IMG/VR virus record: IMGVR_UViG_3300017764_000042
Span: 1 to 32,744 of that record
DNA from: a virus
Length of the DNA: 32,744 nt
Strand: one strand, 5' to 3'
The position numbers and the translations under genes are program-made. Shown piece by piece: positions 6,032 through 13,556 of the stretch (positions within the stretch are counted from its first letter, which is position 1; each line of letters begins with the position of its first letter). Below the pieces are notes generated by a model that saw only the letters and a list, made by a program, of their open reading frames with translations, was not told the origin of the DNA and searched no databases.

Positions 6032-6172
6032 GTGGGCAAAGAAAAGAAAGATATCAAATTAAAGCAAGTAACGCTTACTTTTCAAGAGTGGAGAGATTCA
6101 CTCCGAGTTCCAATGCCGCATAAAAGCAAGAAACACTATACCCGTAAAGAAAAACATAAAGGCAAAATTTAA
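6032..6172 (+). CDS. 46-aa basic mini-protein (GTG start)
   Basis: A GTG at 6032 opens a 46-codon frame ending TAA at 6170-6172. The peptide (MGKEKKDIKLKQVTLTFQEW, then RDSLRVPMPHKSKKHYTRKE...) is highly basic with Lys, Arg and His clusters, like small nucleic-acid-binding proteins of phages. It fills the gap between 6018 and the next promoter, and its stop overlaps the first TTAACA box. Function unknown. Confidence 0.5.
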   Translation: MGKEKKDIKLKQVTLTFQEWRDSLRVPMPHKSKKHYTRKEKHKGKI

Positions 6173-6232
6173 CAATTTGTTAACATTAAAAATTTGGCAA
6201 TTAGATAAAAATGTCTTATCTTTACTATGTAA
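6169..6232 (+). promoter_or_regulatory. TTAACA-box promoter, copy 2
   Basis: TTAACA at 6169-6174 and 6180-6185, 7 bp, TTTG at 6193-6196, 20 bp, TATCTTT at 6217-6223, followed by ACTATGTAA. Geometry is identical to copy 1. It drives the VWA gene, whose ATG (6242) lies about 18 bp after the -7 element. The first box overlaps the stop codon of the mini-protein before it. Confidence 0.75.
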
Positions 6233-6241
6233 GATTAAAAA

Positions 6242-8377
6242 ATGAGAAATAGTATGTACAAATCAAATCTAAATTATTCTTCCTTCTGGCTCGATAGGTC
6301 TATTTGGGAAGATGAAGACAACCAACCAACTAAGGTTGAAAAGAAATCAAATGACTTGATGAAACTGATGTCATATAAAAAGTCTATCAGTAACTTCGTC
6401 AATATTGTTACAGGCCAACCTATCCCTGTTACCTTTAATGGTAGAGGTGAAGATAGTTACACCGATGGTCAACAAGTTGTTATATCAGCTAAGATGAACG
6501 ACAAAGAGTTTGACCCTGTTGTTGGTCTAGCACTTCACGAAGGTTCTCATGTTAAACTTACAAACTTCACGACACTTAAACAATTAATAGACAACAATGT
6601 TTTCCCTTCATCAATGATAGACTTTATGAATTCTTTTAAAACTGATGAGGGTTCAGAGTTTCAATATACAACAGAGTGGTATGATAACAAAGACCAAATC
6701 ATACACAACCTAAAACAACTTCTTAACTATGTAGAGGACAGAAGAATTGACAATTACATATACAAGTCAGCGCCAGGTTATAGAGGTTACTACGAGGCAA
6801 TGTACAACAAGTACTTCCACTCTAATGTAGTGGACAAAGGTCTTAAGTCTTCAGAACATAGAACTGAGACTTGGTCATCTTATATGTTTAGATTGATTAA
6901 CATCACTAACAAGAATAGAGACCTCAACGCATTAAAGGGATTAAGAAAGATTTGGAATCTTCTTGACCTTAAAAATATTTCAAGACTTAGAACTACCGAT
7001 GACGCCCTTGAGCTGGCAGGTGAGATTTATATGGTTATCCAAAACAATATTAATGAAGATATGGACCAAATGCCAGAACCACAAAAAGGTGGTGATGGTC
7101 AAGGTCAAGATGATACCGATGGTAAATCTGATATGTCTTCAGATGACAATCCAACTGCAGACGCTCCACCGATGGAAGGTAAGGGTAAAGGTAATGGTAA
7201 AGACTCTAAAAGTGATGATGGTGATGATGGTAATTCTACTGATGACAAAGGTTCTCAATCAACTGGCCTTGGTAACAAGAATGGGGCAGGTGGTAACTTT
7301 AGTCCACTAAACGACAGACAGAAAAAGATGTTAGAGAACGCTATTAAGAAACAAGAAAAGTTCTTGGATGGTGATATTCAAAAGACAACAATCAGTAAGT
7401 CTGATAAAAAGAAATTAGATACTCTTGACAAAGCAGATATCGAAACTGAGGTTACAGGCAAAGGACTTCACCAAGGATATTACAGAGGCGCTTCTCAAGG
7501 TGTTCAAACTTATGTAATCAAAAATGTTACTAAGAATCTGATTGACTCAAATATTGTTCCACACTTAGGTACATGGAGAGTTGATTCAAACGATAAGGCG
7601 ATTAGAAAAGGTATTACACTTGGAACTATCTTAGGTAAAAAACTTAAGACAAGAAACGAAGAAAGAATTAACAACACTCCAAGAATGAAGAGTGGTAAAT
7701 TAAATGGTAGAATGTTACACGAGATTGGATTCGGTAACTTTCAAATCTTTGACCAAATCAATATCAATACGGCGACACCATGTATACTACACATTTCGAT
7801 TGACGCAAGTTCTTCGATGAGTGGTGACAAGTGGTACAACACTCAAACGGCGGCAGTCGCAATCGCTAAGGCGGCATCAATGACCGATAATATGAATGTG
7901 GTGATTTCTTATAGAGGTATCTATTACAATAGTGGTCAAGGATGTCAACCTCTAATGATGATTGCATATGATTCAAGAAAAGATAAGTTCCAAAAGATAC
8001 AAAACTTATTCAAGTTTATTTCACCAAGTGGAACTACTCCTGAAGGTCTTTGTTTCGAGGCAATCTTAAAAGAATTAGTTAAGACTAAGAATGGTACAGA
8101 TAGTTACCTAATCAACTTCTCTGATGGTTGGCCTGGCTTTGATAACAAGGAAATTAGTTATGGTGGTCAATACGCAGTCGACCATACGGCAGACCAAGTT
8201 AAGAAAGTTAGACAAGCTGGCGTTGGAGTTCTATCCTACTTTATTTCTGATGGATATTTTGGAAGTAGCAAGAGTTACTTCGAGCAGATGTATGGGAAGG
8301 ACTCAGAGTTTATCAATGTTGATAACATGACTCAGTTAGCTAAAACATTAAATAAAAAGTTTGAGGTTAAAATTTAA
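6242..8377 (+). CDS. CobT-like HExxH plus VWA-domain protein
   Basis: 711 residues in three parts. The N-terminal part has ALHEGSHVKL, an HExxH motif (H99-H103), and LNYVEDRRID (161-170), an ED-R motif like the one shared by CobT and VWA-linked metallopeptidase domains. A low-complexity acidic linker (about 275-352, rich in Asp, Gly, Lys, Ser) follows. The C-terminal VWA domain has a complete MIDAS: D521-x-S523-x-S525, Thr at 598/599 and D628 in NFSDGW. CobT/VWA proteins pair with MoxR/CobS AAA+ ATPases, as here with 8471-9727. Likely a substrate adaptor for a remodelling or chaperone complex in the host cytoplasm. It has its own TTAACA-box promoter. Confidence 0.85.
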   Translation: MRNSMYKSNLNYSSFWLDRSIWEDEDNQPTKVEKKSNDLMKLMSYKKSISNFVNIVTGQPIPVTFNGRGEDSYTDGQQVVISAKMNDKEFDPVVGLALHEGSHVKLTNFTTLKQLIDNNVFPSSMIDFMNSFKTDEGSEFQYTTEWYDNKDQIIHNLKQLLNYVEDRRIDNYIYKSAPGYRGYYEAMYNKYFHSNVVDKGLKSSEHRTETWSSYMFRLINITNKNRDLNALKGLRKIWNLLDLKNISRLRTTDDALELAGEIYMVIQNNINEDMDQMPEPQKGGDGQGQDDTDGKSDMSSDDNPTADAPPMEGKGKGNGKDSKSDDGDDGNSTDDKGSQSTGLGNKNGAGGNFSPLNDRQKKMLENAIKKQEKFLDGDIQKTTISKSDKKKLDTLDKADIETEVTGKGLHQGYYRGASQGVQTYVIKNVTKNLIDSNIVPHLGTWRVDSNDKAIRKGITLGTILGKKLKTRNEERINNTPRMKSGKLNGRMLHEIGFGNFQIFDQININTATPCILHISIDASSSMSGDKWYNTQTAAVAIAKAASMTDNMNVVISYRGIYYNSGQGCQPLMMIAYDSRKDKFQKIQNLFKFISPSGTTPEGLCFEAILKELVKTKNGTDSYLINFSDGWPGFDNKEISYGGQYAVDHTADQVKKVRQAGVGVLSYFISDGYFGSSKSYFEQMYGKDSEFINVDNMTQLAKTLNKKFEVKI

Positions 8378-8437
8378 CAATTTCTTAACATTAAAAATTT
8401 GGAGTTGTGAACCTAATTCACTATCTTTATAGAGTAA
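8374..8437 (+). promoter_or_regulatory. TTAACA-box promoter, copy 3
   Basis: TTAACA at 8374-8379 (overlapping the VWA gene's stop) and 8385-8390, 7 bp, TTTG at 8398-8401, 20 bp, TATCTTT at 8422-8428. The bases after the -7 element differ (ATAGAGTAA instead of ACTATGTAA). It drives the MoxR-type ATPase, with a leader of about 35 bases before the ATG at 8471, the longest of the four. Confidence 0.75.
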
Positions 8438-8470
8438 TAATTAAAAGAGTAAAAATTAAATAGTAAATAT

Positions 8471-9727
8471 ATGAAAGCACAAAAATCAGTATTCGGAAAA
8501 GTTGTCCAAGTTGAGGGCAAGTTTCTATTTGAGGACTCGGCAGGAAAACAATTCTTGATTCCTGAGTTCAATGAAGAAGGTACTAACCTTTTCAAAAGAG
8601 TTAGACAATCTTGGAAAAGACCTGACAAGTATGGATTTAAAGTCAGAGTTAGTGGTAGATTGTCAGATGGTAAGATAGACTTTACAAGAGTTCCAGCAGC
8701 TAAGGTAGAACAAAACCTTGAGCCAGTTGGTAACTTCAACGCACCTAATGGTGGTCTTGTAGCACTTGCATATACTCCACAAGTTGTTCAGCCAGCTAGT
8801 TCTGAAATGACCTCTGATGTTCTTAGTTTCATTCACGAAAAGTCTGAAGGTTTAAAACCTAAAATGTTATTCATGAAGTCTCTTAAGTGGAAGTATTTAG
8901 TGAGAAACATTCTTAGAGGTAAAAATATTATGATGACCGGCCCCGCTGGTTGTGGTAAAACTATGGCGGCTAAAGCGGCGGCTAATTCACTTGAAGGTTA
9001 CAACACCTTTATTATTAACTTAGGTTCTACTCAAGACCCAAGAACAACTCTAATTGGTAACACTCAGTTTGACTCTAAAAAAGGTACGGTCTTTAATACT
9101 TCACCTTTTGTGAAAGCGATTCAAAGTCCCAATACTGTTGTCATTCTTGATGAGTTGACAAGAGCTCACCCTGAGGCTCACAACATTCTGATGACGGTTC
9201 TTGACCAAGGTCAGAGATACCTAAGATTAGATGAGGCGGCTGACGCTCCTGTTGTTAAAGTTGCAGAGGGTGTTTCCTTCATCGCATCGGCAAACATCGG
9301 TAATGAGTACACCGCTACAAGAGCTCTCGATAGAGCGATGTTAGACAGATTTACTGTTATCGAAATGGACACTTTAACTAAGGACGAAGAGTCTGAACTA
9401 CTTCAAATGATGTATCCTTCAGTTGATAAAGACATCATTGGTAATGTCGCTGAGATTACTTCGATGACAAGAGCTGACTTAATGTCTGAAAATCCAAAAC
9501 TAAGTAACGCTTTGTCGACAAGAACGGCAGTTGAGATTGGTTCTCTACTTTATGATGGTTTCAATTTAGGTGAAGCCGCTGAGATTACAATCTATCCAAT
9601 GTTTGACCAAAGTGGTGGTGCTCAATCTGAAAGAGTTTATATGAAACAATTCATCCAAAAGTTCTTAGGTGAAGTTCCAGAGAATGAGGATTTATTCAAC
9701 ACCGAAGAGGTAGAACAACCTTACTAA
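8471..9727 (+). CDS. MoxR/CobS-type AAA+ ATPase
   Basis: 418 residues. An N-terminal 110-residue beta-rich region precedes the ATPase core: Walker A GPAGCGKT (157-164), Walker B VVILDE (223-228), sensor 1 SANIGN (273-278), and the arginine-finger segment LDRAMLDRF (286-294). The AAA_5/MoxR type is usually encoded next to a VWA partner and forms a hexamer that remodels that partner's client. Relatives in T4-like cyanophages are annotated cobS, but cobalt chelation is not implied here because no other cobalamin gene is seen. The pair with 6242-8377 and the same promoter type strongly suggest a joint function. Confidence 0.88.
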   Translation: MKAQKSVFGKVVQVEGKFLFEDSAGKQFLIPEFNEEGTNLFKRVRQSWKRPDKYGFKVRVSGRLSDGKIDFTRVPAAKVEQNLEPVGNFNAPNGGLVALAYTPQVVQPASSEMTSDVLSFIHEKSEGLKPKMLFMKSLKWKYLVRNILRGKNIMMTGPAGCGKTMAAKAAANSLEGYNTFIINLGSTQDPRTTLIGNTQFDSKKGTVFNTSPFVKAIQSPNTVVILDELTRAHPEAHNILMTVLDQGQRYLRLDEAADAPVVKVAEGVSFIASANIGNEYTATRALDRAMLDRFTVIEMDTLTKDEESELLQMMYPSVDKDIIGNVAEITSMTRADLMSENPKLSNALSTRTAVEIGSLLYDGFNLGEAAEITIYPMFDQSGGAQSERVYMKQFIQKFLGEVPENEDLFNTEEVEQPY

Positions 9728-9730
9728 GAT

Positions 9731-10168
9731 ATGGGATACAATAAGTTCAGATGGTGGACTAATGGTAGGAAGAAAAAACTATCAGTTAAGAACCCCTTAA
9801 TAGAAAGAATTAACAATGGTGATTTCGATTACTCTCATTATTACTCAGAGGAGAAGGCTGCAAGAAAGCAGTCTTCTGACCTCTACAATGAGATAATGAG
9901 TAAGTGTCCTGAGGGTGGTGACTATTGGGGTTATGAATATGAGGCAAGACAAAAGACTTACCTAAAGAATGTTAGAGCGAACAAGTTGGCAGAAGAAGGA
10001 CATAAAGATGAAATTAGAATATTAGATAGTCTTAAAAAAGAATTAAAGAAAGAGTTTGGGTTTTGTCTTTGGGACAAAGCTATGAATAGTAGATTGATGG
10101 ACGCCGAACAACTATATGAGTTTTACCTAATAGAAAGAATGAAAGGACAAAGTTTGTTAATTAAATAA
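9731..10168 (+). CDS. hypothetical protein downstream of MoxR ATPase
   Basis: 145 residues, charged and largely helical (SEEKAARKQSSDLYNEIMSK; LKKELKKEFGFCLWDKAMNS). It starts 3 bp after the ATPase stop, so it is in the same transcript and may be a third component or a substrate of the VWA/MoxR system; that is inference from position only. No motif is recognised. Confidence 0.65.
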   Translation: MGYNKFRWWTNGRKKKLSVKNPLIERINNGDFDYSHYYSEEKAARKQSSDLYNEIMSKCPEGGDYWGYEYEARQKTYLKNVRANKLAEEGHKDEIRILDSLKKELKKEFGFCLWDKAMNSRLMDAEQLYEFYLIERMKGQSLLIK

Positions 10169-10190
10169 ATTTTTTGTATATTTAAAGATA
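10153..10190 (+). promoter_or_regulatory. box-less promoter (TTTG-N20-TATATTT), near-leaderless
   Basis: TTTG at 10153-10156, 20 bp, TATATTTA at 10177-10184. The first base of the next ATG is 10190, only 6 bp after the -7 element, about where transcription should begin, so the mRNA for 10190-10459 may be leaderless or nearly so. Confidence 0.55.
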
Positions 10191-10459
10191 TGAATCTAAA
10201 ATACGACCCCAACAATCCGTTAACAGATAAACAACTTGATGAGATAGCTGCATATGACTTCGATATGTTCTTGGAGTATTTAGATTCTAAAACAGAATAT
10301 CTCAAAACAAAAACAAGACCTCTAAACACACACGAATTAAAAAAGATAAACTATCTTGACGCAGCCAGTAGAGGTGAAGAGATTTCTCAAAAAAGATGGG
10401 AAGAGATTAAGAAGTTAGGAAAACAAAACGAACAATCAATATGGGACAAGAAAAAATGA
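10190..10459 (+). CDS. hypothetical protein, 89 aa
   Basis: Soluble, charged, predicted helical (NPLTDKQLDEIAAYDFDMFL...; RGEEISQKRWEEIKKL). No motif is recognised. It is the first gene of a transcript that continues with the winged-helix-like protein; its TGA overlaps the ATG at 10456. Confidence 0.6.
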   Translation: MNLKYDPNNPLTDKQLDEIAAYDFDMFLEYLDSKTEYLKTKTRPLNTHELKKINYLDAASRGEEISQKRWEEIKKLGKQNEQSIWDKKK

Positions 10460-10794
10460 GGTGGAGTAAATCAGAACTTAAAGAGTTGACAGAAACAATA
10501 GTATCAGAGCTTAAAGAAGGTCCGTTTGATATTTCTGATTGGGATGTATTCGCAGAGTATGTCGAACACAATTTAAAAACATCACAACAAGATGACTTCT
10601 TGTCTGAAGTTGTTGTAAACGCATTCAAATCATATCAGAGATACGAAACTGATATGGCGATATCTAATCTAATAGATAAAGGATTAGTTCGTATGTTAGT
10701 TAACCAAGATGGGGAACTTGTATATGAGGCTACTGAAAAAGGTAGAGATTTAGGAACATTAATAATAAAAATGAAAAATGGCAAAATTAAATGA
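10456..10794 (+). CDS. winged-helix-like protein
   Basis: 112 residues from the ATG at 10456 (ATGA overlap with the upstream stop; an in-frame ATG at 10441 is an alternative). The C-terminal half, AISNLIDKGLVRMLVNQDGE followed by LVYEATEKGRDL, has the layout of a winged helix: a helix ending in GL, a beta hairpin around an NQDGE turn, then a TEKGR helix start. Such proteins bind DNA or act as protein-contact domains. It could be a phage regulator, but no partner or site can be assigned from sequence alone. Confidence 0.5.
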   Translation: MRWSKSELKELTETIVSELKEGPFDISDWDVFAEYVEHNLKTSQQDDFLSEVVVNAFKSYQRYETDMAISNLIDKGLVRMLVNQDGELVYEATEKGRDLGTLIIKMKNGKIK

Positions 10795-10996
10795 ATTCCC
10801 AAGGAGCGCTAGTTACTGGCAAGACCAAGGGGCAAATTATGGGTATGTAGTGATACCTGCAGGAAAGGTAGATATCGGTGAAGGACACTTCGTGAATTTC
10901 TTCCACACTATATTTGAAGACGCTCATTCGGAAAAACCAAATGGGGAATATAAACTTGTTGATGAACAAGAGTTAAGTGAAATGTTAAATTATTAA
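10778..10996 (+). CDS. hypothetical protein, 72 aa
   Basis: Begins 17 bp inside the preceding gene. Sequence GYVVIPAGKVDIGEGHFVNF is beta-rich; the tail is acidic and helical (LVDEQELSEMLNY). No family is recognised. Part of the 10190-11721 overlapping operon. Confidence 0.55.
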   Translation: MAKLNEFPRSASYWQDQGANYGYVVIPAGKVDIGEGHFVNFFHTIFEDAHSEKPNGEYKLVDEQELSEMLNY

Positions 10997-11005
10997 AATT
11001 AAATT

Positions 11006-11206
11006 ATGAAGTATTATATCGCAAAAGTAAAAGTACACCATACCGATGATAAGGGTAGGGTAAAAAAGTTAACTGAACAATATGTTGTTAACGCAGTGTC
11101 GGTAACTGACGCTGAAACAAAAGTCACTAAAGACTTTGAGAACTCAGGTATTGAGTTTGAAGTAGGTTCTGTAATAGAGACGAAAATTATAAAAGTAATT
11201 AGTTAA
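11006..11206 (+). CDS. DUF4494-like small protein
   Basis: 66 residues: YYIAKVKVHHTDDKGRVKKL, then TEQYVVNAVSVTDAETKVTK. The order of a first beta strand, a TDDKGRVKKLTEQYVV hairpin and an SVTDAETKV helix resembles DUF4494, small proteins common in Bacteroidetes genomes and their mobile elements. Function of the family is unknown to me. If the match holds it supports a Bacteroidetes host. Confidence 0.6.
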   Translation: MKYYIAKVKVHHTDDKGRVKKLTEQYVVNAVSVTDAETKVTKDFENSGIEFEVGSVIETKIIKVIS

Positions 11207-11207
11207 T

Positions 11208-11447
11208 ATGGTATTTGAAAAAGGTGATAATGTTATTGTCAAGGTGAATGGTCACTTTAGAGTGGGCAAGGTTACAGGTAGAACAAAGCTGAAGAGAGGG
11301 TTGATTTATGAAGTACTACTTGAGAATGGTAAAAAAGTTGACAGATGTTCTGTTAACAAGGAGTTATCAACTGCACACATTCATAAAGGACTTACTAAGA
11401 ATTTAAAAAATAAATTATATGGACAAAGTACAGACGAGGAAGTTTAA
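11208..11447 (+). CDS. small SH3/Tudor-like hypothetical protein
   Basis: 79 residues. FEKGDNVIVKVNGHFRVGKV, then TYEVLLENGKKVDRCS-type strands look like a small SH3-like barrel (KOW/Tudor layout), with a basic C-terminal extension. It starts 1 bp after the preceding stop, and its last 29 bp overlap the next gene. Fold assignment is tentative. Confidence 0.55.
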   Translation: MVFEKGDNVIVKVNGHFRVGKVTGRTKLKRGLIYEVLLENGKKVDRCSVNKELSTAHIHKGLTKNLKNKLYGQSTDEEV

Positions 11448-11721
11448 GTCTTTTCAACGAAAGGTTAGAAAAAGATATCCTAACGCAAAGATACAGATTA
11501 ACTCTGATGGGTTGTTTTATATATCAAGTGGAATTGGTACTGTGGTGGGTGAGGAGTTATATATCCCACCACAACAAAAGGTATTTGACGCGTGGTATTG
11601 GGCAAGTAGGTCTTGTCAAATAGAGCAAAACTTTAATAGAACTCATCCCATGAAATACGATATGGTTATTGATGAGAAAAAATTTGATAGGGTTTCAAGA
11701 AGAAATCGTAAGAGAAAGTAA
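11419..11721 (+). CDS. basic hypothetical protein, 100 aa
   Basis: Strongly basic at both ends (KVQTRKFKSFQRKVRKRYPN; RVSRRNRKRK) with a beta-rich, Trp/Tyr-containing middle (VFDAWYWASRS). Nucleic-acid binding is possible from charge but no motif supports it. Overlaps the upstream gene by 29 bp. Confidence 0.55.
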   Translation: MDKVQTRKFKSFQRKVRKRYPNAKIQINSDGLFYISSGIGTVVGEELYIPPQQKVFDAWYWASRSCQIEQNFNRTHPMKYDMVIDEKKFDRVSRRNRKRK

Positions 11722-11773
11722 CTTTATTAGTGTTGAGAAAACTATTTATTGGTATAACCAAAATTAGTTACTT

Positions 11774-12076
11774 ATGAAAAAGTATAATAAATCCAAAGTG
11801 AGACATGGTAATGTTAACCACTCATTTGGAGTTCCTAAAGATAGACAGGAACGAAACGAAAAAAGATACGGAAATCTTTACAACTCTTTAGATTTTAGAA
11901 TCCACGAAGCATTCAGTTTTTCAGAACACCCACATAGCGCTACGAAAGTAGGATATGTACAGATTGGTGGAAAAGAATTTGAAGTTACAATGGCAGAATT
12001 AAATAAGTTAGGAATGACTTGTTTTGAGGCCGTAGATTTAGCAAAGAAAAAATATAGATTAGGTTTAGGAAATTAG
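11774..12076 (+). CDS. hypothetical protein, 100 aa
   Basis: Basic N-terminus (MKKYNKSKVRHGNVNHSFGV), then GYVQIGGKEFEVTMAELNKL and a helical C-terminus. Unrecognised. It has a 52-bp leader containing TATTTATTGGTATAACC, a partial match to the ATATTTATA motif. The next gene starts at the last base of its stop codon. Confidence 0.6.
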   Translation: MKKYNKSKVRHGNVNHSFGVPKDRQERNEKRYGNLYNSLDFRIHEAFSFSEHPHSATKVGYVQIGGKEFEVTMAELNKLGMTCFEAVDLAKKKYRLGLGN

Positions 12077-12507
12077 TGAACGATAAGGATTTAGACATAG
12101 AAGAAGTCTATAACGATAGTCTCATGAGACATCGACTCAAGGACAAGTATTACTTGGAGTTTGCTTCAAGTGATATCTTTGATATGTTAGCTGATGATAC
12201 ACTTGGTGATAAGTCAGATTTAGAAACCTATGTATCTTCAGTTCGTGATGTTATTGTCGCAAAAAAAGAACCTTACTTTACAATTACCAAAAACAAGATT
12301 CATTCACTCATTGATTCAGAACAGGCGCCTAATACAAACTATGTTGTTAACATGGGCGCTAAACTAAACCAGATGAAGGACAGATTCACCAGCGAATTTG
12401 TACAAACTATAATTGATATCTTTTTAGATTTTGTAAAAGCAGATAATACAATTATCAATAAAGAAGGTTTAGAATATTTGAATAAACTTTGGAAAGATAA
12501 ACCATGA
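12076..12507 (+). CDS. acidic helical hypothetical protein (GTG start)
   Basis: 143 residues beginning with a GTG that shares its first base with the TAG of the previous gene. Acidic and helical throughout, with regular Asp/Leu patterns. No catalytic motif. It overlaps the next ATG by 4 bp, so the pair is coupled. Confidence 0.6.
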   Translation: MNDKDLDIEEVYNDSLMRHRLKDKYYLEFASSDIFDMLADDTLGDKSDLETYVSSVRDVIVAKKEPYFTITKNKIHSLIDSEQAPNTNYVVNMGAKLNQMKDRFTSEFVQTIIDIFLDFVKADNTIINKEGLEYLNKLWKDKP

Positions 12508-12884
12508 GTCATACTTATAGTAAAGGAGACATCATGGATTGGGACAGAGACGAGTATAATTACTTTATGAGTTTAGATGATATGACTAAGGTCTACTATC
12601 TACACGATTGGATATATGGTGAGTTTGAAGAAGAACATTTAGAAGATGATTCTGATTTAGATGAACCAATGTTTGATTATATTCCTGAAGAGAAAAAAAC
12701 TACAAAAGTACAAGTGATTCTTGATGTCGATTCTCTTTGGATAACTTGTTCTAATCGCAGACTAATTGAAGACACAATAAAAATGTTTGTTATGGATGGT
12801 TTACTATTACAACTTGAAGAGTCCTTTGAAGACACAAGACACTATCGTGTCATAAAACATGGGTCACCTATCTCATTAAACTGA
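12504..12884 (+). CDS. acidic hypothetical protein, 126 aa
   Basis: The N-terminal half is very acidic (FEEEHLEDDSDLDEPMFDYI), the C-terminal half alternates strands and a helix (VQVILDVDSLWITC; RRLIEDTIKMFVMDGLL). Coupled to the preceding gene by a 4-bp overlap. An Hsp20 gene follows after a 105-bp gap. Unrecognised. Confidence 0.6.
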   Translation: MSHTYSKGDIMDWDRDEYNYFMSLDDMTKVYYLHDWIYGEFEEEHLEDDSDLDEPMFDYIPEEKKTTKVQVILDVDSLWITCSNRRLIEDTIKMFVMDGLLLQLEESFEDTRHYRVIKHGSPISLN

Positions 12885-12907
12885 CACCATGTCATACTTA
12901 ACTGACA
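12882..12907 (+). promoter_or_regulatory. TGACA inverted and direct repeats upstream of hsp20
   Basis: TGACA (12882-12886), 3 bp, TGTCA (12890-12894) form a perfect 5-bp inverted repeat, and a third TGACA lies at 12903-12907. All sit at the start of the 105-bp gap before the Hsp20 gene. This looks like an operator for a dimeric regulator, but the arms are short and could be chance. The remainder of the gap is A-rich with no clear -33/-7 pair at standard spacing. Confidence 0.3.
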
Positions 12908-12989
12908 AAACTTCTTAAAATACATAGTGGTATAGATTTGGTACTATAATAATCAAAGAAACTAATGTTTAATTAAAAAAAAGGTTATT

Positions 12990-13340
12990 ATGAGAAATTT
13001 ATTTTATACAGATTTTGATACTGTATTTGATTCATACCTAAATTGGGACATTGAAACAAAAGCAAATTCAATACCAACATCTTGGATTAAAGATGATATT
13101 TTAAAAATTGAGTTTGAAGTGCCAGGATTATCAAACAAGGATGTTGACATTAAGGTGGAAGATAGATTCCTTCTTATCAAAGCAGAAAAAGAGAATCGTA
13201 AGCTTGAAAGAAAGTACAAGATTCACGAGTCTTTTGATTTAGGGTCTACATCAGCTATCTGTAAAGATGGTCTACTTAAAATTGAGATTCCAAAGTATGA
13301 AGATAGAAAAGCAAAAAGTATTACAGTAAAAGTTAAATAA
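12990..13340 (+). CDS. Hsp20/alpha-crystallin small heat-shock protein
   Basis: 116 residues. The alpha-crystallin domain covers about residues 30-116: ILKIEFEVPGLSNKDVDIKV, then VEDRFLLIKAEKE, a basic ERKYKIHESF strand, and the conserved tail DGLLKIEIPK. Small heat-shock proteins form oligomers that hold unfolding proteins; they are common in T4-like phages of aquatic bacteria, probably aiding virion protein folding. The N-terminal arm is short, and the C-terminal IxI-type anchor is replaced by a SITVKVK end. A possible operator (TGACA repeats) lies upstream. Confidence 0.9.
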   Translation: MRNLFYTDFDTVFDSYLNWDIETKANSIPTSWIKDDILKIEFEVPGLSNKDVDIKVEDRFLLIKAEKENRKLERKYKIHESFDLGSTSAICKDGLLKIEIPKYEDRKAKSITVKVK

Positions 13341-13345
13341 GTTAA

Positions 13346-13549
13346 ATGTCAGCATACTCGTGGTTAAGATACAAGAAGTTACAACACAATGATACATTAT
13401 ACTTAATCATAAGACGAATCCATGAAAATAGAAGACCAATTATCTCTACATGGAAAGAACATCTTAACTGCGACTTAGTACTCAAAGGTAGTGATGGTTT
13501 TTACTATTTTTTACAAGAAGTTACGGACATAGAGTACGAAGAGTTATAG
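13346..13549 (+). CDS. hypothetical protein, 67 aa
   Basis: Starts 5 bp after the Hsp20 stop. Mixed sequence with a basic, aromatic N-terminal half (SAYSWLRYKKLQ; IIRRIHENRRP) and a beta-like tail (GFYYFLQEVTDIEYEEL). Unrecognised. It is the last gene before an intrinsic terminator. Confidence 0.55.
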   Translation: MSAYSWLRYKKLQHNDTLYLIIRRIHENRRPIISTWKEHLNCDLVLKGSDGFYYFLQEVTDIEYEEL

Positions 13550-13556
13550 CAAAAAT

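Noticed and set aside
7081-7300. Tandem-repeat or CRISPR-like array in the GGT-rich stretch
   Set aside because: The repetition is codon-level low complexity encoding the Asp/Gly/Lys/Ser linker; there are no regular repeat units or spacers.
6963-7310. 115-codon + strand frame inside the VWA gene
   Set aside because: It lies wholly inside the 711-residue VWA gene in another frame. The repetitive Met/Val/Lys composition comes from the low-complexity acidic linker read out of frame.
6242-9727. Cobalamin biosynthesis (CobS/CobT cobaltochelatase)
   Set aside because: The pair resembles CobS/CobT in domain make-up, but MoxR/VWA pairs are widespread and no large chelatase subunit or other cobalamin gene is visible, so a specific cobaltochelatase call is not supported.
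12937-12970. Possible TTTG promoter before hsp20
   Set aside because: TTTG at 12937 is followed by no TATATT or TATCTT at 20 bp; the closest TAATGTTT is 22 bp away and does not match either class.
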